Assembly: GCF_000376565.1 (NCBI RefSeq)
Contig: NZ_BARG01000081.1
Span: 1-58,032, forward strand
DNA: 58,032 nt
Direction of reading: 5' to 3'
Origin: Streptomyces hokutonensis
GTDB taxonomy: Bacteria; Actinomycetota; Actinomycetes; Streptomycetales; Streptomycetaceae
The notes under the pieces: model-generated
Databases searched by the model: none
What the model was told of the DNA's origin: nothing
Seen by the model: the letters and a program-made list of their open reading frames with translations, nothing else
In this document: positions 1-8,579 of the stretch, in pieces
How the letters are laid out: each line of letters opens with the position of its first letter
How positions within the stretch are numbered: position 1 is the first letter of the stretch
Program-made: the position numbers and the translations under genes

Positions 1-6
1 AGCCCC

Positions 7-23
7 GCGCCCCTGAGGGGCGC
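7..23 (-). terminator. Hairpin downstream of the FAD oxidase gene
   Basis: GCGCCCC and GGGGCGC form a 7-bp stem with a TGA loop, a short distance past the stop of the minus-strand oxidase gene. There is no clear T-run, which is usual for Streptomyces terminators. Confidence 0.5.
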
Positions 24-40
24 CCTGCAGAACTGCCTGC

Positions 41-1606
41 TTACAAGCCCTGTGGGTAGCTGAAGAAGTGATTCGGGTCGTACTGCTTCTTCAATGTCGT
101 CAGGCGGGTTGCCGCGTCCCCGTAATACGCCTTGCGCCAGTCCGTGAGGGTCGGGTCCGTGTAGTTCTGGTAGGCCGCGCCGGAGGCGTACGGCTTCATG
201 GCGGTGTGGAACCTCGTCAGCCAGGACTGCGCGGCTGCGCCTGCCGTGCCGGCCGGCCAGGAGACGAGGTACTGGGCCAGCATGCGGGAGCGGCGGTGCA
301 CGAAGGCCGTCGCCGTGGGGGAGACGCGGTTGACCGCGCCGCCGAGGGCCGTCAGCGCGATGTCGCCGTTGCCGCTGACCGACCGCATCTGCGCGAGCAT
401 CGTCTGGATGCCGGCGTCGGAGATCGAGCGGTCGAAGAAGTCGGAGCGGCCGGTGTAGGTCTCCCTGGACAGCGCGCCCTGCGGGTTGCGGCCCGGGGTC
501 GTGCCCGGCAGATGGCACTGGGCGTCCGTGGAGAACGACGAGCAGCCCGCGTAGGCCTCCATCGACTCCTTGTACGTGTGCCGCCTGAGCGAGACGCTCG
601 ACGCGTTGCCGCCGACGAGGTGGGCCAGTTTGTCGACCGCGTTCTGGAGTTCGTTGTAGGTGCCCAGGGAGAAGGCGGCGACGGAGACCCTGGGGGTGCC
701 GCCGGGGGTGTTCGAGAGGTGGCAGGACGACCAGATCTCGTCGGGCTGGTCGGGGCCCCACTCCTGCCAGGCCTTGACCACGGCCGCTGCCATCGACGAC
801 GGCCAGGTCAGATAGCCCGATACGGCCTGGGGCGCGGGGTGCGTCTTGAACTGCAGCTCGGTGACGACGCCGAAGTTGCCGTTGCCCGCGCCGCGCAGCG
901 CCCAGAACAGGTCCTTGTTCTCGCTCGCGTTGGCGATCAGCTGCTTGCCGTCGGCGGTGATCAGGGTGGCCTGGGTGAGGCTGTCGCAGGTCAGGCCGTA
1001 GGCCCGGGAGACCACGCCGTGGCCGCCGCCGAGGGTGAGGCCGGAGACGCCGACCGTGGGGCAGGAGCCGGCGGGTATGGTCACGCCCTTCGCGGCGAGG
1101 CCCCGGTAGACGTCGATGAGCTTCGAGCCGGCGCCGACGACCGCGGTGGAACCGCTCGCCCGGATCTTGTTCAGCTTCGACACGTCGACGATCAGCCGGT
1201 TGTCGCCGGAGGACCAGCCGGCGTAGGAGTGGCCGCCGTTGCGGATCGCGACCTTGATGCTGTGGGCGCGGGCGTAGGAGAGGACGGAGCGGATGTCGTC
1301 GGCGTTCGCGACATAGGCCACCGCGGCCGGCTTCAGGTTGTCGAAGCGGGTGTTGTAGAGCTGGTGGGCCGTCTTCCAGGAGGCGTCACCGGGGCGGACC
1401 AGGGTGCCGTCCAGGTCCCGGGCGAGGGCGGCCCAGTTGGCCGCGGCGGCGGGCAGCCTGCCGATGCCGGTGCCGGTGGTCTTGGAGGTGTTGGCGACGG
1501 TGGACGTGTCACCACTGCCGATGCCCAGGCTCTTGCCGCTGCACCCGGCCGTGGCCACCGCCGCTATCGCGGCCGCGCCGCCGCCTATGAACGTACGCCG
1601 TTCCAT
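41..1606 (-). CDS. Secreted FAD-linked oxidase, berberine-bridge (BBE) type
   Basis: A 521-aa FAD-binding PCMH/BBE-family oxidoreductase that probably oxidises a sugar or secondary metabolite outside the cell. The N-terminus ERRTFIGGG followed by an Ala-rich stretch is Tat-like; a Cys at residue 22 could be an atypical lipobox, so it may be a Tat lipoprotein. The motif RNGGHSYAG puts His126 where the family attaches FAD through the 8-alpha position, and SCPTVGVSG puts Cys182 where bicovalent members attach the 6-position. The C-terminal YDPNHFF segment is the BBE domain. I chose ATG 1606, which has an AGGAGG just upstream, over an in-frame start 17 codons earlier. The substrate cannot be read from the sequence. 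Confidence 0.9.
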   Translation of the reverse strand: MERRTFIGGGAAAIAAVATAGCSGKSLGIGSGDTSTVANTSKTTGTGIGRLPAAAANWAALARDLDGTLVRPGDASWKTAHQLYNTRFDNLKPAAVAYVANADDIRSVLSYARAHSIKVAIRNGGHSYAGWSSGDNRLIVDVSKLNKIRASGSTAVVGAGSKLIDVYRGLAAKGVTIPAGSCPTVGVSGLTLGGGHGVVSRAYGLTCDSLTQATLITADGKQLIANASENKDLFWALRGAGNGNFGVVTELQFKTHPAPQAVSGYLTWPSSMAAAVVKAWQEWGPDQPDEIWSSCHLSNTPGGTPRVSVAAFSLGTYNELQNAVDKLAHLVGGNASSVSLRRHTYKESMEAYAGCSSFSTDAQCHLPGTTPGRNPQGALSRETYTGRSDFFDRSISDAGIQTMLAQMRSVSGNGDIALTALGGAVNRVSPTATAFVHRRSRMLAQYLVSWPAGTAGAAAQSWLTRFHTAMKPYASGAAYQNYTDPTLTDWRKAYYGDAATRLTTLKKQYDPNHFFSYPQGL

Positions 1607-2001
1607 TTCGCCTCCTGTGGGGATTCCATGAGGTGAGATACGTCCGGCGCCCCACAAGTTCTCGCGCTCATGTCACGGGTTAGGAACAGACAGATGCCCT
1701 GCGGAGTCCGTTCTGGCCTGGCTTCTCGCCCGTCTCGCCGGTCCGCGCCAGCCGCATATGCACCGGCCGAAGCAGAAAGGTCCCTGCTCGATCAGCGTCG
1801 TGCGATGTTCCGGATGTACGGGGGGAGCCTCTCGGCCGTCCTGCTGCGCCACCCCGACAACGTTACCGAGGTTCCGTAAAGGGTTCGTATGGCGGCCGTA
1901 TGTCCTTGTACCCGGCCCGGATACGCGTGACGGGGCCACCCGCCCGCTCGTTAGGCGCTGCGACAGGGGGCCCGTGACGACGTACCGGGGGTACGGCAGC
2001 G
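1607..2001. other. Intergenic region between divergent oxidase and lipoprotein genes
   Basis: About 395 bp without a convincing gene. It must hold the promoters of both flanking divergent genes. I see no strong -10/-35 pair, operator palindrome or RNA gene. Short reading frames here lack ribosome binding sites and family resemblance. Confidence 0.5.
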
Positions 2002-2847
2002 ATGGAGGAGCGGCAGCGCAGGCGAGCCGGTGGGGCGGTCGTCGCGGCGGGGCTCGTGGTCGGGGTCTGTGCCGGGGCCGGTGGGTGCGGCGGTGGCGAC
2101 AGGGCGGCGACGGCGGACGCGCGTGGTGGCGGGGACGCGGTCGCGGTGGTGCGGCGCGCGGCCGACACCCTTGTCGCGGCGGGGAGTTCACAGGCCCGTA
2201 CGTCCATGGAGATGGCCACCGGAGGCACCCGCGTGACCATCCGCGGCGCGGGCGGCTACGACTTCCGGCGACAGCTCGGCCGGCTGACAGTGCAGTTGCC
2301 GCAGGATCCCGCCGGTGCCAGTGAGCACCGGCCGATCACCGAACTCCTCGCGCCGGGCGCCCTGTTCATGAAGAACCGGGGCGCCGGGGTGCCCGCCGAC
2401 AAGTGGGTGCGGGTCGACACCGGGACACTGTCCGACGGCAACCTCGTGACCGGCGGGGCCACCGACCCGTACGCCGCCGCCGAGGTGCTGCGCGGGACGA
2501 CTGCGGCGACGTATCTGGGGAAGACGGAGGTGGCCGGAGCTTCCGTGCGTCACTATCGGGGGGTCGCCGATCTCTCCGTCGCCGCGAGGAGTGCTTCGGC
2601 GGGGAACGAGGCCGCTCTGAGGTCGGCGGCGAAAGGGTTCGCCACTTCCCGGGTGCCCTTCGACGTCTACCTCGACGAGCAGGGGCGCGTCCGCAAGGTG
2701 CGGCAGCGGTTCAGCTTCGTCAACGGGCAGCGCCGCAGCACCGTGGCGGTCGCCTCGACCACGCTGCTGTACGACTTCGGGGCCTCCGTGGACGTACGGC
2801 TTCCGGCGTCGAAGGACATCTACGCCGGGAAGATCGCCGAGAAGTGA
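2002..2847 (+). CDS. Putative lipoprotein, LppX/LprAFG-like fold
   Basis: A 281-aa exported protein. Arg-rich N-terminus, a hydrophobic helix at about residues 10-25 and an AGGC lipobox with Cys29 predict a lipid-anchored protein. The rest is hydrophilic with alternating strand-like segments and phrases such as VPFDVYLDEQGRVRKVRQ. This is typical of the LppX_LprAFG / outer-layer lipoprotein family, which in mycobacteria binds lipids in a beta-sheet pocket. It stands alone and no enzyme motif is visible. The family assignment rests on overall pattern; the lipoprotein call is firmer than the fold. Confidence 0.75.
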   Translation: MEERQRRRAGGAVVAAGLVVGVCAGAGGCGGGDRAATADARGGGDAVAVVRRAADTLVAAGSSQARTSMEMATGGTRVTIRGAGGYDFRRQLGRLTVQLPQDPAGASEHRPITELLAPGALFMKNRGAGVPADKWVRVDTGTLSDGNLVTGGATDPYAAAEVLRGTTAATYLGKTEVAGASVRHYRGVADLSVAARSASAGNEAALRSAAKGFATSRVPFDVYLDEQGRVRKVRQRFSFVNGQRRSTVAVASTTLLYDFGASVDVRLPASKDIYAGKIAEK

Positions 2848-2961
2848 CCTGAACCGATCGGTGACGAGTCGGTGTGAGAACTAGCCCGTCCGTGCCATGC
2901 GCGGTGTGTAGACCGCTCCCTACTCTAGGAAGTCGGTGACGGCAGAGAAGAGGTGACGCAC

Positions 2962-3132
2962 GTGGCTCCGGTCGGCGGTACGGCAGTTCAGGACCACGTG
3001 GCACTCGCCGAGATCGAGCTGTGCGGAGACCTGATCATCGCGGCCTCGGCCGCCCAGGACCGGCTCAGCCTGGAGAGCATCGACGAGGTGCTGAAAGTGG
3101 CCGAGGAGCGGGACGCCTCCAACAGGGCCTAG
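2962..3132 (+). CDS. Small conserved-looking protein, 56 aa
   Basis: A short acidic, helix-rich protein (core AEIELCGDLIIAASA, then SLESIDEVLKVAEE) with no recognised family. AGAAGAGG lies 8 nt upstream of GTG 2962; an in-frame GTG at 2953 is the alternative. The stop codon shares a CTAG with the stop of the convergent csoR-like gene, so the two coding regions overlap by 4 bp. Helical periodicity, the good ribosome binding site and the clean tail-to-tail fit support a real gene. No function can be given. Confidence 0.65.
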   Translation: MAPVGGTAVQDHVALAEIELCGDLIIAASAAQDRLSLESIDEVLKVAEERDASNRA

Positions 3133-3500
3133 GTACGCAGGAGTCGGGCGATCGCCTTCGTCGCCTCTTCGACCTTCGCGTCGATCTCCGCGCCGCCCTT
3201 GACCGCGGCGTCGGCGACGCAGTGCCGCAGGTGCTCCTCCAGGAGCTGCAGCGCGAACGACTGCAGGGCCTTCGTGGAGGCGGACACCTGGGTGAGTATG
3301 TCGATGCAGTAGACGTCCTCGTCGACCATGCGCTGCAGTCCGCGGATCTGGCCCTCGATCCGGCGCAGCCGCTTGAGGTGCTCGTCCTTCTGCTTGTGGT
3401 AACCGTGCGTGACCGGGCCCGGGGCCGCTTCGAGGGCCGGTTCGGAGGGCGCTGCCGTCGCGTCGGCCTCGCTGGTCGTCATCGCGTCCGTCGCGTCCAT
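3129..3500 (-). CDS. csoR: CsoR/RcnR-family metal-sensing transcriptional repressor
   Basis: A 123-aa DUF156 repressor. After a disordered 30-residue N-terminus comes the helical core HLKRLRRIEGQIRGLQRMV and then Cys65, His90 and Cys94. These have the exact C-x24-H-x3-C spacing that binds Cu(I) in CsoR. Copper binding is expected to release it from DNA. A 21-bp near-perfect palindrome directly upstream is its likely autoregulatory operator. No copA or copZ lies beside it, so its targets are elsewhere. ATG 3500 is preferred because GGAGG lies 5 nt upstream; GTG 3503 is too close. Confidence 0.9.
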   Translation of the reverse strand: MDATDAMTTSEADATAAPSEPALEAAPGPVTHGYHKQKDEHLKRLRRIEGQIRGLQRMVDEDVYCIDILTQVSASTKALQSFALQLLEEHLRHCVADAAVKGGAEIDAKVEEATKAIARLLRT

Positions 3501-3514
3501 CACGTCCTCCAGAC

Positions 3515-3535
3515 ATATACCCCTAGTGGGTATAT
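3515..3535. promoter_or_regulatory. CsoR operator palindrome
   Basis: ATATACCC and GGGTATAT flank the 5-bp centre CTAGT, 15 bp upstream of the csoR start. The TATACCC...GGGTATA form is the known type of CsoR operator in actinobacteria and Bacillus. Its place over the promoter implies autorepression. Confidence 0.85.
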
Positions 3536-3688
3536 CGTAACGAACTTTGCTGGGTATAGGGCCCTTGGTACGCCCCCGTGCGGATCACTGTGCCTGATGG
3601 GCGACACTGGGGGACGGCCCATTAGCCGTGGCCGGATGATGCACTTAGCATCAGCCTGACCGAAACCGATGCATCCCGAGGACCCCTT

Positions 3689-4309
3689 GTGCGCTTTCGT
3701 CTGACCCCCAGGGAGACGAGCTTCTACGACATGTTCGCCGCGTCCGCGGACAACATCGTCACGGGCTCGAAACTCCTCATGGAACTGCTCGGGGCGGACA
3801 CCGCCGGCCGGGCCGAGATCGCAGAGCGTATGCGGGCCGCTGAACATGCCGGTGACGATGCCACGCACGCGATCTTCCACCAGTTGAACTCCTCCTTCAT
3901 CACGCCCTTCGACCGCGAGGACATCTACAACCTCGCTTCCTGCCTCGACGACATCATGGACTTCATGGAGGAGGCCGTCGACCTGGTCGTCCTCTACAAC
4001 GTGGAGGAACTGCCCAAGGGCGTCGAGCAGCAGATCGAGGTACTGGCCCGGGCGGCGGAACTCACTGCCGAGGCCATGCCCAACCTGCGCACGATGGACA
4101 ACCTCACCGAGTACTGGATCGAGGTCAACCGGCTGGAGAACCAGGCCGACCAGATCCACCGCAAGCTGCTGGCCATGCTCTTCAACGGCAAGTACGAGGC
4201 CATCGAGGTGCTCAAGCTCAAGCAGATCGTGGATGTGCTGGAGGAGGCGGCGGACGCGTTCGAGCACGTGGCGAACACGGTGGAGACCATCGCCGTCAAG
4301 GAGTCCTGA
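3689..4309 (+). CDS. DUF47/PhoU-like accessory protein of the Pit transporter
   Basis: A 206-aa all-helical cytoplasmic protein of the PhoU-like DUF47 family, which sits beside Pit permeases and is thought to modulate phosphate flux. Typical segments include SFYDMFAASADN near the N-terminus and the acidic helix DREDIYNLASCLDDIMDFMEE near residue 80. The next start, for pit, is 7 bp after the stop, so the two form an operon. The start is GTG 3689 with GAGGA upstream. Confidence 0.9.
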   Translation: MRFRLTPRETSFYDMFAASADNIVTGSKLLMELLGADTAGRAEIAERMRAAEHAGDDATHAIFHQLNSSFITPFDREDIYNLASCLDDIMDFMEEAVDLVVLYNVEELPKGVEQQIEVLARAAELTAEAMPNLRTMDNLTEYWIEVNRLENQADQIHRKLLAMLFNGKYEAIEVLKLKQIVDVLEEAADAFEHVANTVETIAVKES

Positions 4310-4316
4310 CCTCTTC

Positions 4317-5315
4317 ATGGACACCTTCGCTCTGGTCGTGACCATTCTGGTCGCGCTCTTTTTCACGTACACGAACGGTTTTCACGACTCCGCGAACGCG
4401 ATCGCCACGTCCGTCTCGACGCGGGCGCTGACTCCGCGTGCGGCGCTGGCGATGGCCGCGGTCATGAATCTCGCGGGTGCGTTTCTCGGTTCCGGGGTCG
4501 CCAAGACCGTCAGCGAGGGGCTGATCGAGACGCCCGAGGGGTCGAAGGGGATGGGGATCCTCTTCGCCGCGCTGATCGGTGCGATCACCTGGAACCTGGT
4601 CACCTGGTACTTCGGGCTGCCGTCCTCGTCCTCGCACGCGTTGTTCGGCGGGATGGTGGGGGCCGCGCTGGCCGGCGGCACCGATGTCATCTGGCACGGG
4701 GTCGTCGACAAGGTCATCGTGCCGATGTTCGTGTCGCCGGTCGTCGGGCTCGTCGCCGGTTATCTGGTGATGACGGCCATCATGTGGATCTTCCGCAAGG
4801 CCAATCCGCACAAGGCCAAGCGCGGGTTCCGGATCGCGCAGACCGTCTCCGCGGCGGGCATGGCACTCGGGCACGGTCTCCAGGACGCGCAGAAGACCAT
4901 GGGTGTCGTGGTGATGGCCCTGGTGATCTCCGGGCATTCGACCTACGGCGATCCGATTCCGGTGTGGGTGAAGATCGTCTGCGCGTTGATGCTGTCGCTG
5001 GGGACGTACGCGGGTGGGTGGCGGATCATGCGGACGCTGGGGCGGAAGATCATCGAGCTGGATCCGCCGCAGGGATTTGCCGCCGAGACGACGGGTGCGG
5101 CGATCATGTTCACCACGGCGTATCTCTTCAAGGCGCCGGTTTCCACTACGCATGTCATCACCTCGGCGATCATGGGTGTGGGGGCGACGAAGCGGGTGAA
5201 CGCGGTGCGGTGGGGGGTTGCCAAGAACATCGTGCTGGGGTGGTTCATCACGATGCCGGCGGCTGCGGTGGTCGCCGCGTGCTCGTTCTGGGTCGTGAAC
5301 CTCGCGTTCCTGTAG
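4317..5315 (+). CDS. pit: Low-affinity inorganic phosphate transporter, PiT family
   Basis: A 332-aa integral membrane protein of the PiT family that imports metal-phosphate with protons. The family signatures GFHDSANAIAT (about residue 23) and PVSTTHVITSAIMG (about residue 277) are the two inverted PiT repeats. Hydrophobic helices fill the rest. ATG 4317 lies just after the DUF47 stop. It ends in convergence with the pst operon, so both phosphate uptake routes share the intergenic palindrome at 5353-5464. The S. coelicolor counterpart is pitH2 as I recall it. Confidence 0.95.
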   Translation: MDTFALVVTILVALFFTYTNGFHDSANAIATSVSTRALTPRAALAMAAVMNLAGAFLGSGVAKTVSEGLIETPEGSKGMGILFAALIGAITWNLVTWYFGLPSSSSHALFGGMVGAALAGGTDVIWHGVVDKVIVPMFVSPVVGLVAGYLVMTAIMWIFRKANPHKAKRGFRIAQTVSAAGMALGHGLQDAQKTMGVVVMALVISGHSTYGDPIPVWVKIVCALMLSLGTYAGGWRIMRTLGRKIIELDPPQGFAAETTGAAIMFTTAYLFKAPVSTTHVITSAIMGVGATKRVNAVRWGVAKNIVLGWFITMPAAAVVAACSFWVVNLAFL

Positions 5316-5328
5316 GGCGCCGTACCAA

Positions 5329-5341
5329 GGGGCTCCGCCCC
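5329..5341 (+). terminator. Short GC hairpin after pit
   Basis: GGGGC-TCC-GCCCC forms a 5-bp stem, 13 bp past the pit stop. The surrounding string with CCCCCTGG is a sequence often seen after Streptomyces genes. Confidence 0.5.
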
Positions 5342-5352
5342 CTGGACCCCCG

Positions 5353-5464
5353 TTTCCCACCCACCCACCCGTTTACGGTCGGTCGAGGGGTGAACGATTC
5401 AAGACACGCGAGTCACGTGATCGTTGACTTCTCGACCGACCGAGTCGGGTGGGTGGGTGGGAAA
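5353..5464. repeat. 112-bp interrupted palindrome with G-quadruplex arms
   Basis: The outer arms TTTCCCACCCACCCACCCG (5353-5371) and its exact complement (5446-5464) are 19 bp. Inner arms GGTCGGTCGAG (5377-5387) and CTCGACCGACC (5431-5441) are 11 bp. The innermost AACGAT (5393-5398) and ATCGTT (5420-5425) are 6 bp. Four GGG runs with single-T loops in the right arm (top strand) and left arm (bottom strand) can form a parallel G-quadruplex. It lies between the convergent pit and pstB genes and probably blocks read-through from both sides. Confidence 0.9.
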
Positions 5465-5479
5465 GAAAACAAAACGAAC

Positions 5480-5510
5480 GGGCCCGCCCCCGGGAGCCAG
5501 GGGCGGGCCC
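5480..5510. terminator. Bidirectional terminator between pit and pstB
   Basis: GGGCCCGCCCC (5480-5490) and GGGGCGGGCCC (5500-5510) form a perfect 11-bp stem with a 9-nt loop. TTTT follows on the top strand, and AAAA at 5471-5474 gives a U-run on the bottom-strand transcript. It can therefore end both convergent operons. Confidence 0.9.
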
Positions 5511-5576
5511 TTTTCGTCCTCGCGGTGGCACCGCCATGCAGCACCGCGAGGGGTTCTTGAAGAGGAGTGCCCGGGT

Positions 5577-6353
5577 TTAGCCGAAGCGGCCCGAGATGTA
5601 GTCCTCCGTGGCCTGGACCGACGGGTTGGAGAAGATGCGCTCCGTGTCGTCGATCTCGATGAGCTTGCCGGGCTGGCCGACCGCCGCGAGGTTGAAGAAG
5701 GCCGTACGGTCCGAGACACGGGCCGCCTGCTGCATGTTGTGCGTCACGATGACGATCGTGAAGCGCTCCTTCAGCTCGCCGATCAGGTCCTCGATCGCGA
5801 GGGTGGAGATGGGGTCCAGGGCCGAGCAGGGCTCGTCCATGAGCAGCACCTTCGGTTCCACCGCGATCGCCCGCGCGATGCACAGACGCTGCTGCTGACC
5901 ACCCGACAGGCCCGAACCGGGCTTGTTCAGGCGGTCCTTGACCTCGTTCCAGAGGTTCGCGCCCTTGAGGGACTTCTCCACGACGTCCGTCAGCTCGCTC
6001 TTCTTGTACGAGCCGGCGAGCCGCAGACCCGCCGCCACATTGTCGAAGATCGACATCGTGGGGAAGGGGTTCGGGCGCTGGAAGACCATGCCGATCTCGC
6101 GGCGCACGGACACCGGGTCGATGGCGTGGCCGTAGAGGTCCTCGTCGTCCAGGAGCACCTTGCCCTCGACCCGGCCGCCGGGCGTGACCTCGTGCATACG
6201 GTTGAGCGTGCGCAGGAAGGTCGACTTGCCGCAGCCGGAGGGGCCGATGAAGGCCGTCACCGTGCGGGGCTCGACCGTCATCGAGATGTCTTCGATTGCC
6301 TTGTGGGAGCCGTAGTAGGCGGTGAGCCCACTGACGTCGATTCGCTTGGCCAT
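5577..6353 (-). CDS. pstB: Phosphate ABC transporter ATP-binding protein PstB
   Basis: A 258-aa cytoplasmic ATPase that powers high-affinity phosphate import through PstCA. Walker A GPSGCGKST, signature LSGGQQQR and Walker B VLLMDEPCSALDP are all intact. The segment after Walker A, LRTLNRMHEV, and the ending ATEDYISGRFG are characteristic of PstB. It is the last gene of pstS-pstC-pstA-pstB, 49 bp after pstA. The length is usual for the family. Confidence 0.98.
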   Translation of the reverse strand: MAKRIDVSGLTAYYGSHKAIEDISMTVEPRTVTAFIGPSGCGKSTFLRTLNRMHEVTPGGRVEGKVLLDDEDLYGHAIDPVSVRREIGMVFQRPNPFPTMSIFDNVAAGLRLAGSYKKSELTDVVEKSLKGANLWNEVKDRLNKPGSGLSGGQQQRLCIARAIAVEPKVLLMDEPCSALDPISTLAIEDLIGELKERFTIVIVTHNMQQAARVSDRTAFFNLAAVGQPGKLIEIDDTERIFSNPSVQATEDYISGRFG

Positions 6354-6402
6354 GACTGCTTCACTTCCAGGGGGTTCAGAACGGTCGCTGAGGAGGTCGC
6401 GG

Positions 6403-7464
6403 TCAGCGACCGGTCTTGGGGGCCTTCCAGCGGGCGATGCCGCGGGCCACCAGGTTGAGGATCATCACGAAGGCGATCAGCGTGAGGGACGCGGCCCAGG
6501 CACGGTCGTAGGCCGCACCGGAACCCGCGCTCTGCGCGAACTGCTGGTAGATGTACAGCGGCAGCGACGCCTGCGCCCCGTGGAACGGGTCGTTGTTGAT
6601 GAACGGGTTGCCGAACACCAGCAGCAGGACGGGCGCGGTCTCACCGGCGATGCGTGCCACCGACAGCATGATGCCCGTGGTGATACCACCGATAGCCGTC
6701 GGAAGGACCACCTTCAGGATCGTGCGCCACTTCGGGATGCCCAGGGCGAGGGACGCTTCACGCAGCTCGTTCGGGACGAGCTTCAGCATCTCCTCGGTGG
6801 AGCGGACCACGACCGGCATCATCAGGATGGCCAGGGCGCAGGAACCGGCGAAGCCGAAGGGCTGCATGTCCCACATGAGCATGAGGGACAGGATGAACAG
6901 ACCCGCGACGATCGACGGGATGCCCGTCATGACGTCGACGAAGAACGTGATCGCCTTGGAGAGCTTGCCCTGTCCGTACTCGACGAGGTAGATCGCGGTG
7001 AGCACACCGATCGGGGCGCCGATCAGGGTGGCGAGGCCGACCTGCTCCAGGCTGCCGATGATGGCGTGGTAGATACCGCCGCCGGGCTCGGTGTCGCCGA
7101 CCACACCCATCGAGTGGGTCAGGAAGTAGATGTCGAGGACCTTCACGCCGCGTGCGATCGTCGTCCAGAGCAGGGAGACGAGCGGTACGACGGCGAGGAG
7201 GAAGGCGACCCAGACGAGGCTGGTCGCGATGCGGTCCTTGGCCTGGCGGGAGCCCTCGACGCGCGCGGCGATGACGTACGTGCCGACGACGAAGAGGATC
7301 GCCGCGATCAGGCCCCACTGGATCTTGCTGTCCAGGCTGCCGAGCAGTCCGATGAGGACGGCCACCACGATGGAGCCGCCGGCGATGGCGTACGGCGACC
7401 ACTTGGGGAGGGTCGCGCCCTGCAGGGTGCTCACGGGCTTGTCGGCTACGGCTGCGTTGCTCAT
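6403..7464 (-). CDS. pstA: Phosphate ABC transporter permease PstA
   Basis: A 353-aa inner-membrane permease. About 100 N-terminal residues include extra hydrophobic segments. These precede the conserved binding-protein-dependent transport domain, which carries the EAA-type loop ELREASLALGIPKWRTILKVVLP near residue 230. It pairs with PstC to form the phosphate channel. Its ATG overlaps the pstC stop by 4 bp, so translation is coupled. Confidence 0.96.
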   Translation of the reverse strand: MSNAAVADKPVSTLQGATLPKWSPYAIAGGSIVVAVLIGLLGSLDSKIQWGLIAAILFVVGTYVIAARVEGSRQAKDRIATSLVWVAFLLAVVPLVSLLWTTIARGVKVLDIYFLTHSMGVVGDTEPGGGIYHAIIGSLEQVGLATLIGAPIGVLTAIYLVEYGQGKLSKAITFFVDVMTGIPSIVAGLFILSLMLMWDMQPFGFAGSCALAILMMPVVVRSTEEMLKLVPNELREASLALGIPKWRTILKVVLPTAIGGITTGIMLSVARIAGETAPVLLLVFGNPFINNDPFHGAQASLPLYIYQQFAQSAGSGAAYDRAWAASLTLIAFVMILNLVARGIARWKAPKTGR

Positions 7465-8471
7465 GCGTTGGCCCCCGAGTACTCCGCACGGCGGGCGATG
7501 ATGAGCCGGGCCGCACCGTTGACCAGCAAGGTGATGACGAACAGGACGAGACCGGACGCGATCAGCGCGTCACGGCCGAACGGTGTCGCCTCGCTGAACT
7601 TGCTGGCGATGTTCTGGGCGAAGGTTCCGCCGCCCGGGTTGAGCAGGCTGGCGTGGATGATGAAGTCCGGGGAGAGCACGGTGGCGACGGCCATCGTCTC
7701 GCCGAGCGCGCGGCCGAGGCCGAGCATCGAGGCGGAGATCACGCCGGAGCGGCCGAAGGGGATCACCGCCATGCGGATGACCTCCCAGCGGGTGGCGCCG
7801 AGGGCGAGAGCCGCTTCTTCGATCATCTGCGGGGCCTGGCGGAAGACCTCGCGGCTGACGTTGGTGATGATCGGCAGGATCATGATCGCGAGCAGGATGC
7901 CGACGGTGAGCATCGAGCGGGGCGCGCCCTCTTCCCAGGAGAAGATCCCGGTCCAGCCGAAGTAGTCGTTCAGCCAGCCGAAGAGGCCGATCATGTGCGG
8001 TACGAGGATCAGGGCGCCCCAGAGGCCGTACACGATGGACGGTACGGCGGCCAGCAGGTCGATCACGTAGGAGACCGGGCCGCGGAGCCTGCGCGGGGCG
8101 TAGTGCGTGGTGAACAGGGCGATGGCGACCGCGATCGGGACCGCGATGACCATGGCGATGATCGAGGACACCACCGTGCCGAACGCCAGGACGGCGATGC
8201 CGAACTTCGGCGGGACCAGGCCGGTGTTCCACTCGAAGGTGGTGAGGAAGTTCGCGTGGTCCTTGCTGATCGCGAGCGAGGCGCGGTAGGTGAGGAAGAC
8301 CGCGATGGCGGCCATGATCACCAGCAGCAGGATGCCCGACCCGCGGGAGATACCGAGGAAGATCCGGTCACCGGGTCGGGTGGCGCCGCGGGCGGTGCGC
8401 TTCCGCTCCGCGGTGGAGGGCTCAGGGGTGGGAGGGGGTGCTTCTTCAGGGTTCTTTGTCGATATATCCAT
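7461..8471 (-). CDS. pstC: Phosphate ABC transporter permease PstC
   Basis: A 336-aa inner-membrane permease. A disordered Pro/Glu-rich start precedes a first membrane helix near residue 45. The EAA loop (EEAALALGATRWEVIRMAVIP) falls near residue 225. Phrases such as AVPSIVYGLWG are typical of PstC. It is separated from pstS by 108 bp containing a strong hairpin, so it is probably expressed at a lower level than pstS. It overlaps pstA by 4 bp. Confidence 0.96.
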   Translation of the reverse strand: MDISTKNPEEAPPPTPEPSTAERKRTARGATRPGDRIFLGISRGSGILLLVIMAAIAVFLTYRASLAISKDHANFLTTFEWNTGLVPPKFGIAVLAFGTVVSSIIAMVIAVPIAVAIALFTTHYAPRRLRGPVSYVIDLLAAVPSIVYGLWGALILVPHMIGLFGWLNDYFGWTGIFSWEEGAPRSMLTVGILLAIMILPIITNVSREVFRQAPQMIEEAALALGATRWEVIRMAVIPFGRSGVISASMLGLGRALGETMAVATVLSPDFIIHASLLNPGGGTFAQNIASKFSEATPFGRDALIASGLVLFVITLLVNGAARLIIARRAEYSGANA

Positions 8472-8536
8472 CGGGATTCTCCGGTCTGCGGGTCCACACG
8501 TGCGGTGTGCGGTCCGTGGCGGCGGTGCACCGGACG

Positions 8537-8572
8537 GTGCGGCCGGGCCCCTGGGACGGGACCCGGCCGCAC
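8537..8572 (-). terminator. Hairpin between pstS and pstC
   Basis: GTGCGGCCGGG and CCCGGCCGCAC form a perfect 11-bp stem just past the pstS stop codon. It probably ends or stabilises most pstS transcripts, giving more binding protein than membrane components. Confidence 0.75.
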
Positions 8573-8579
8573 ACTCGGA

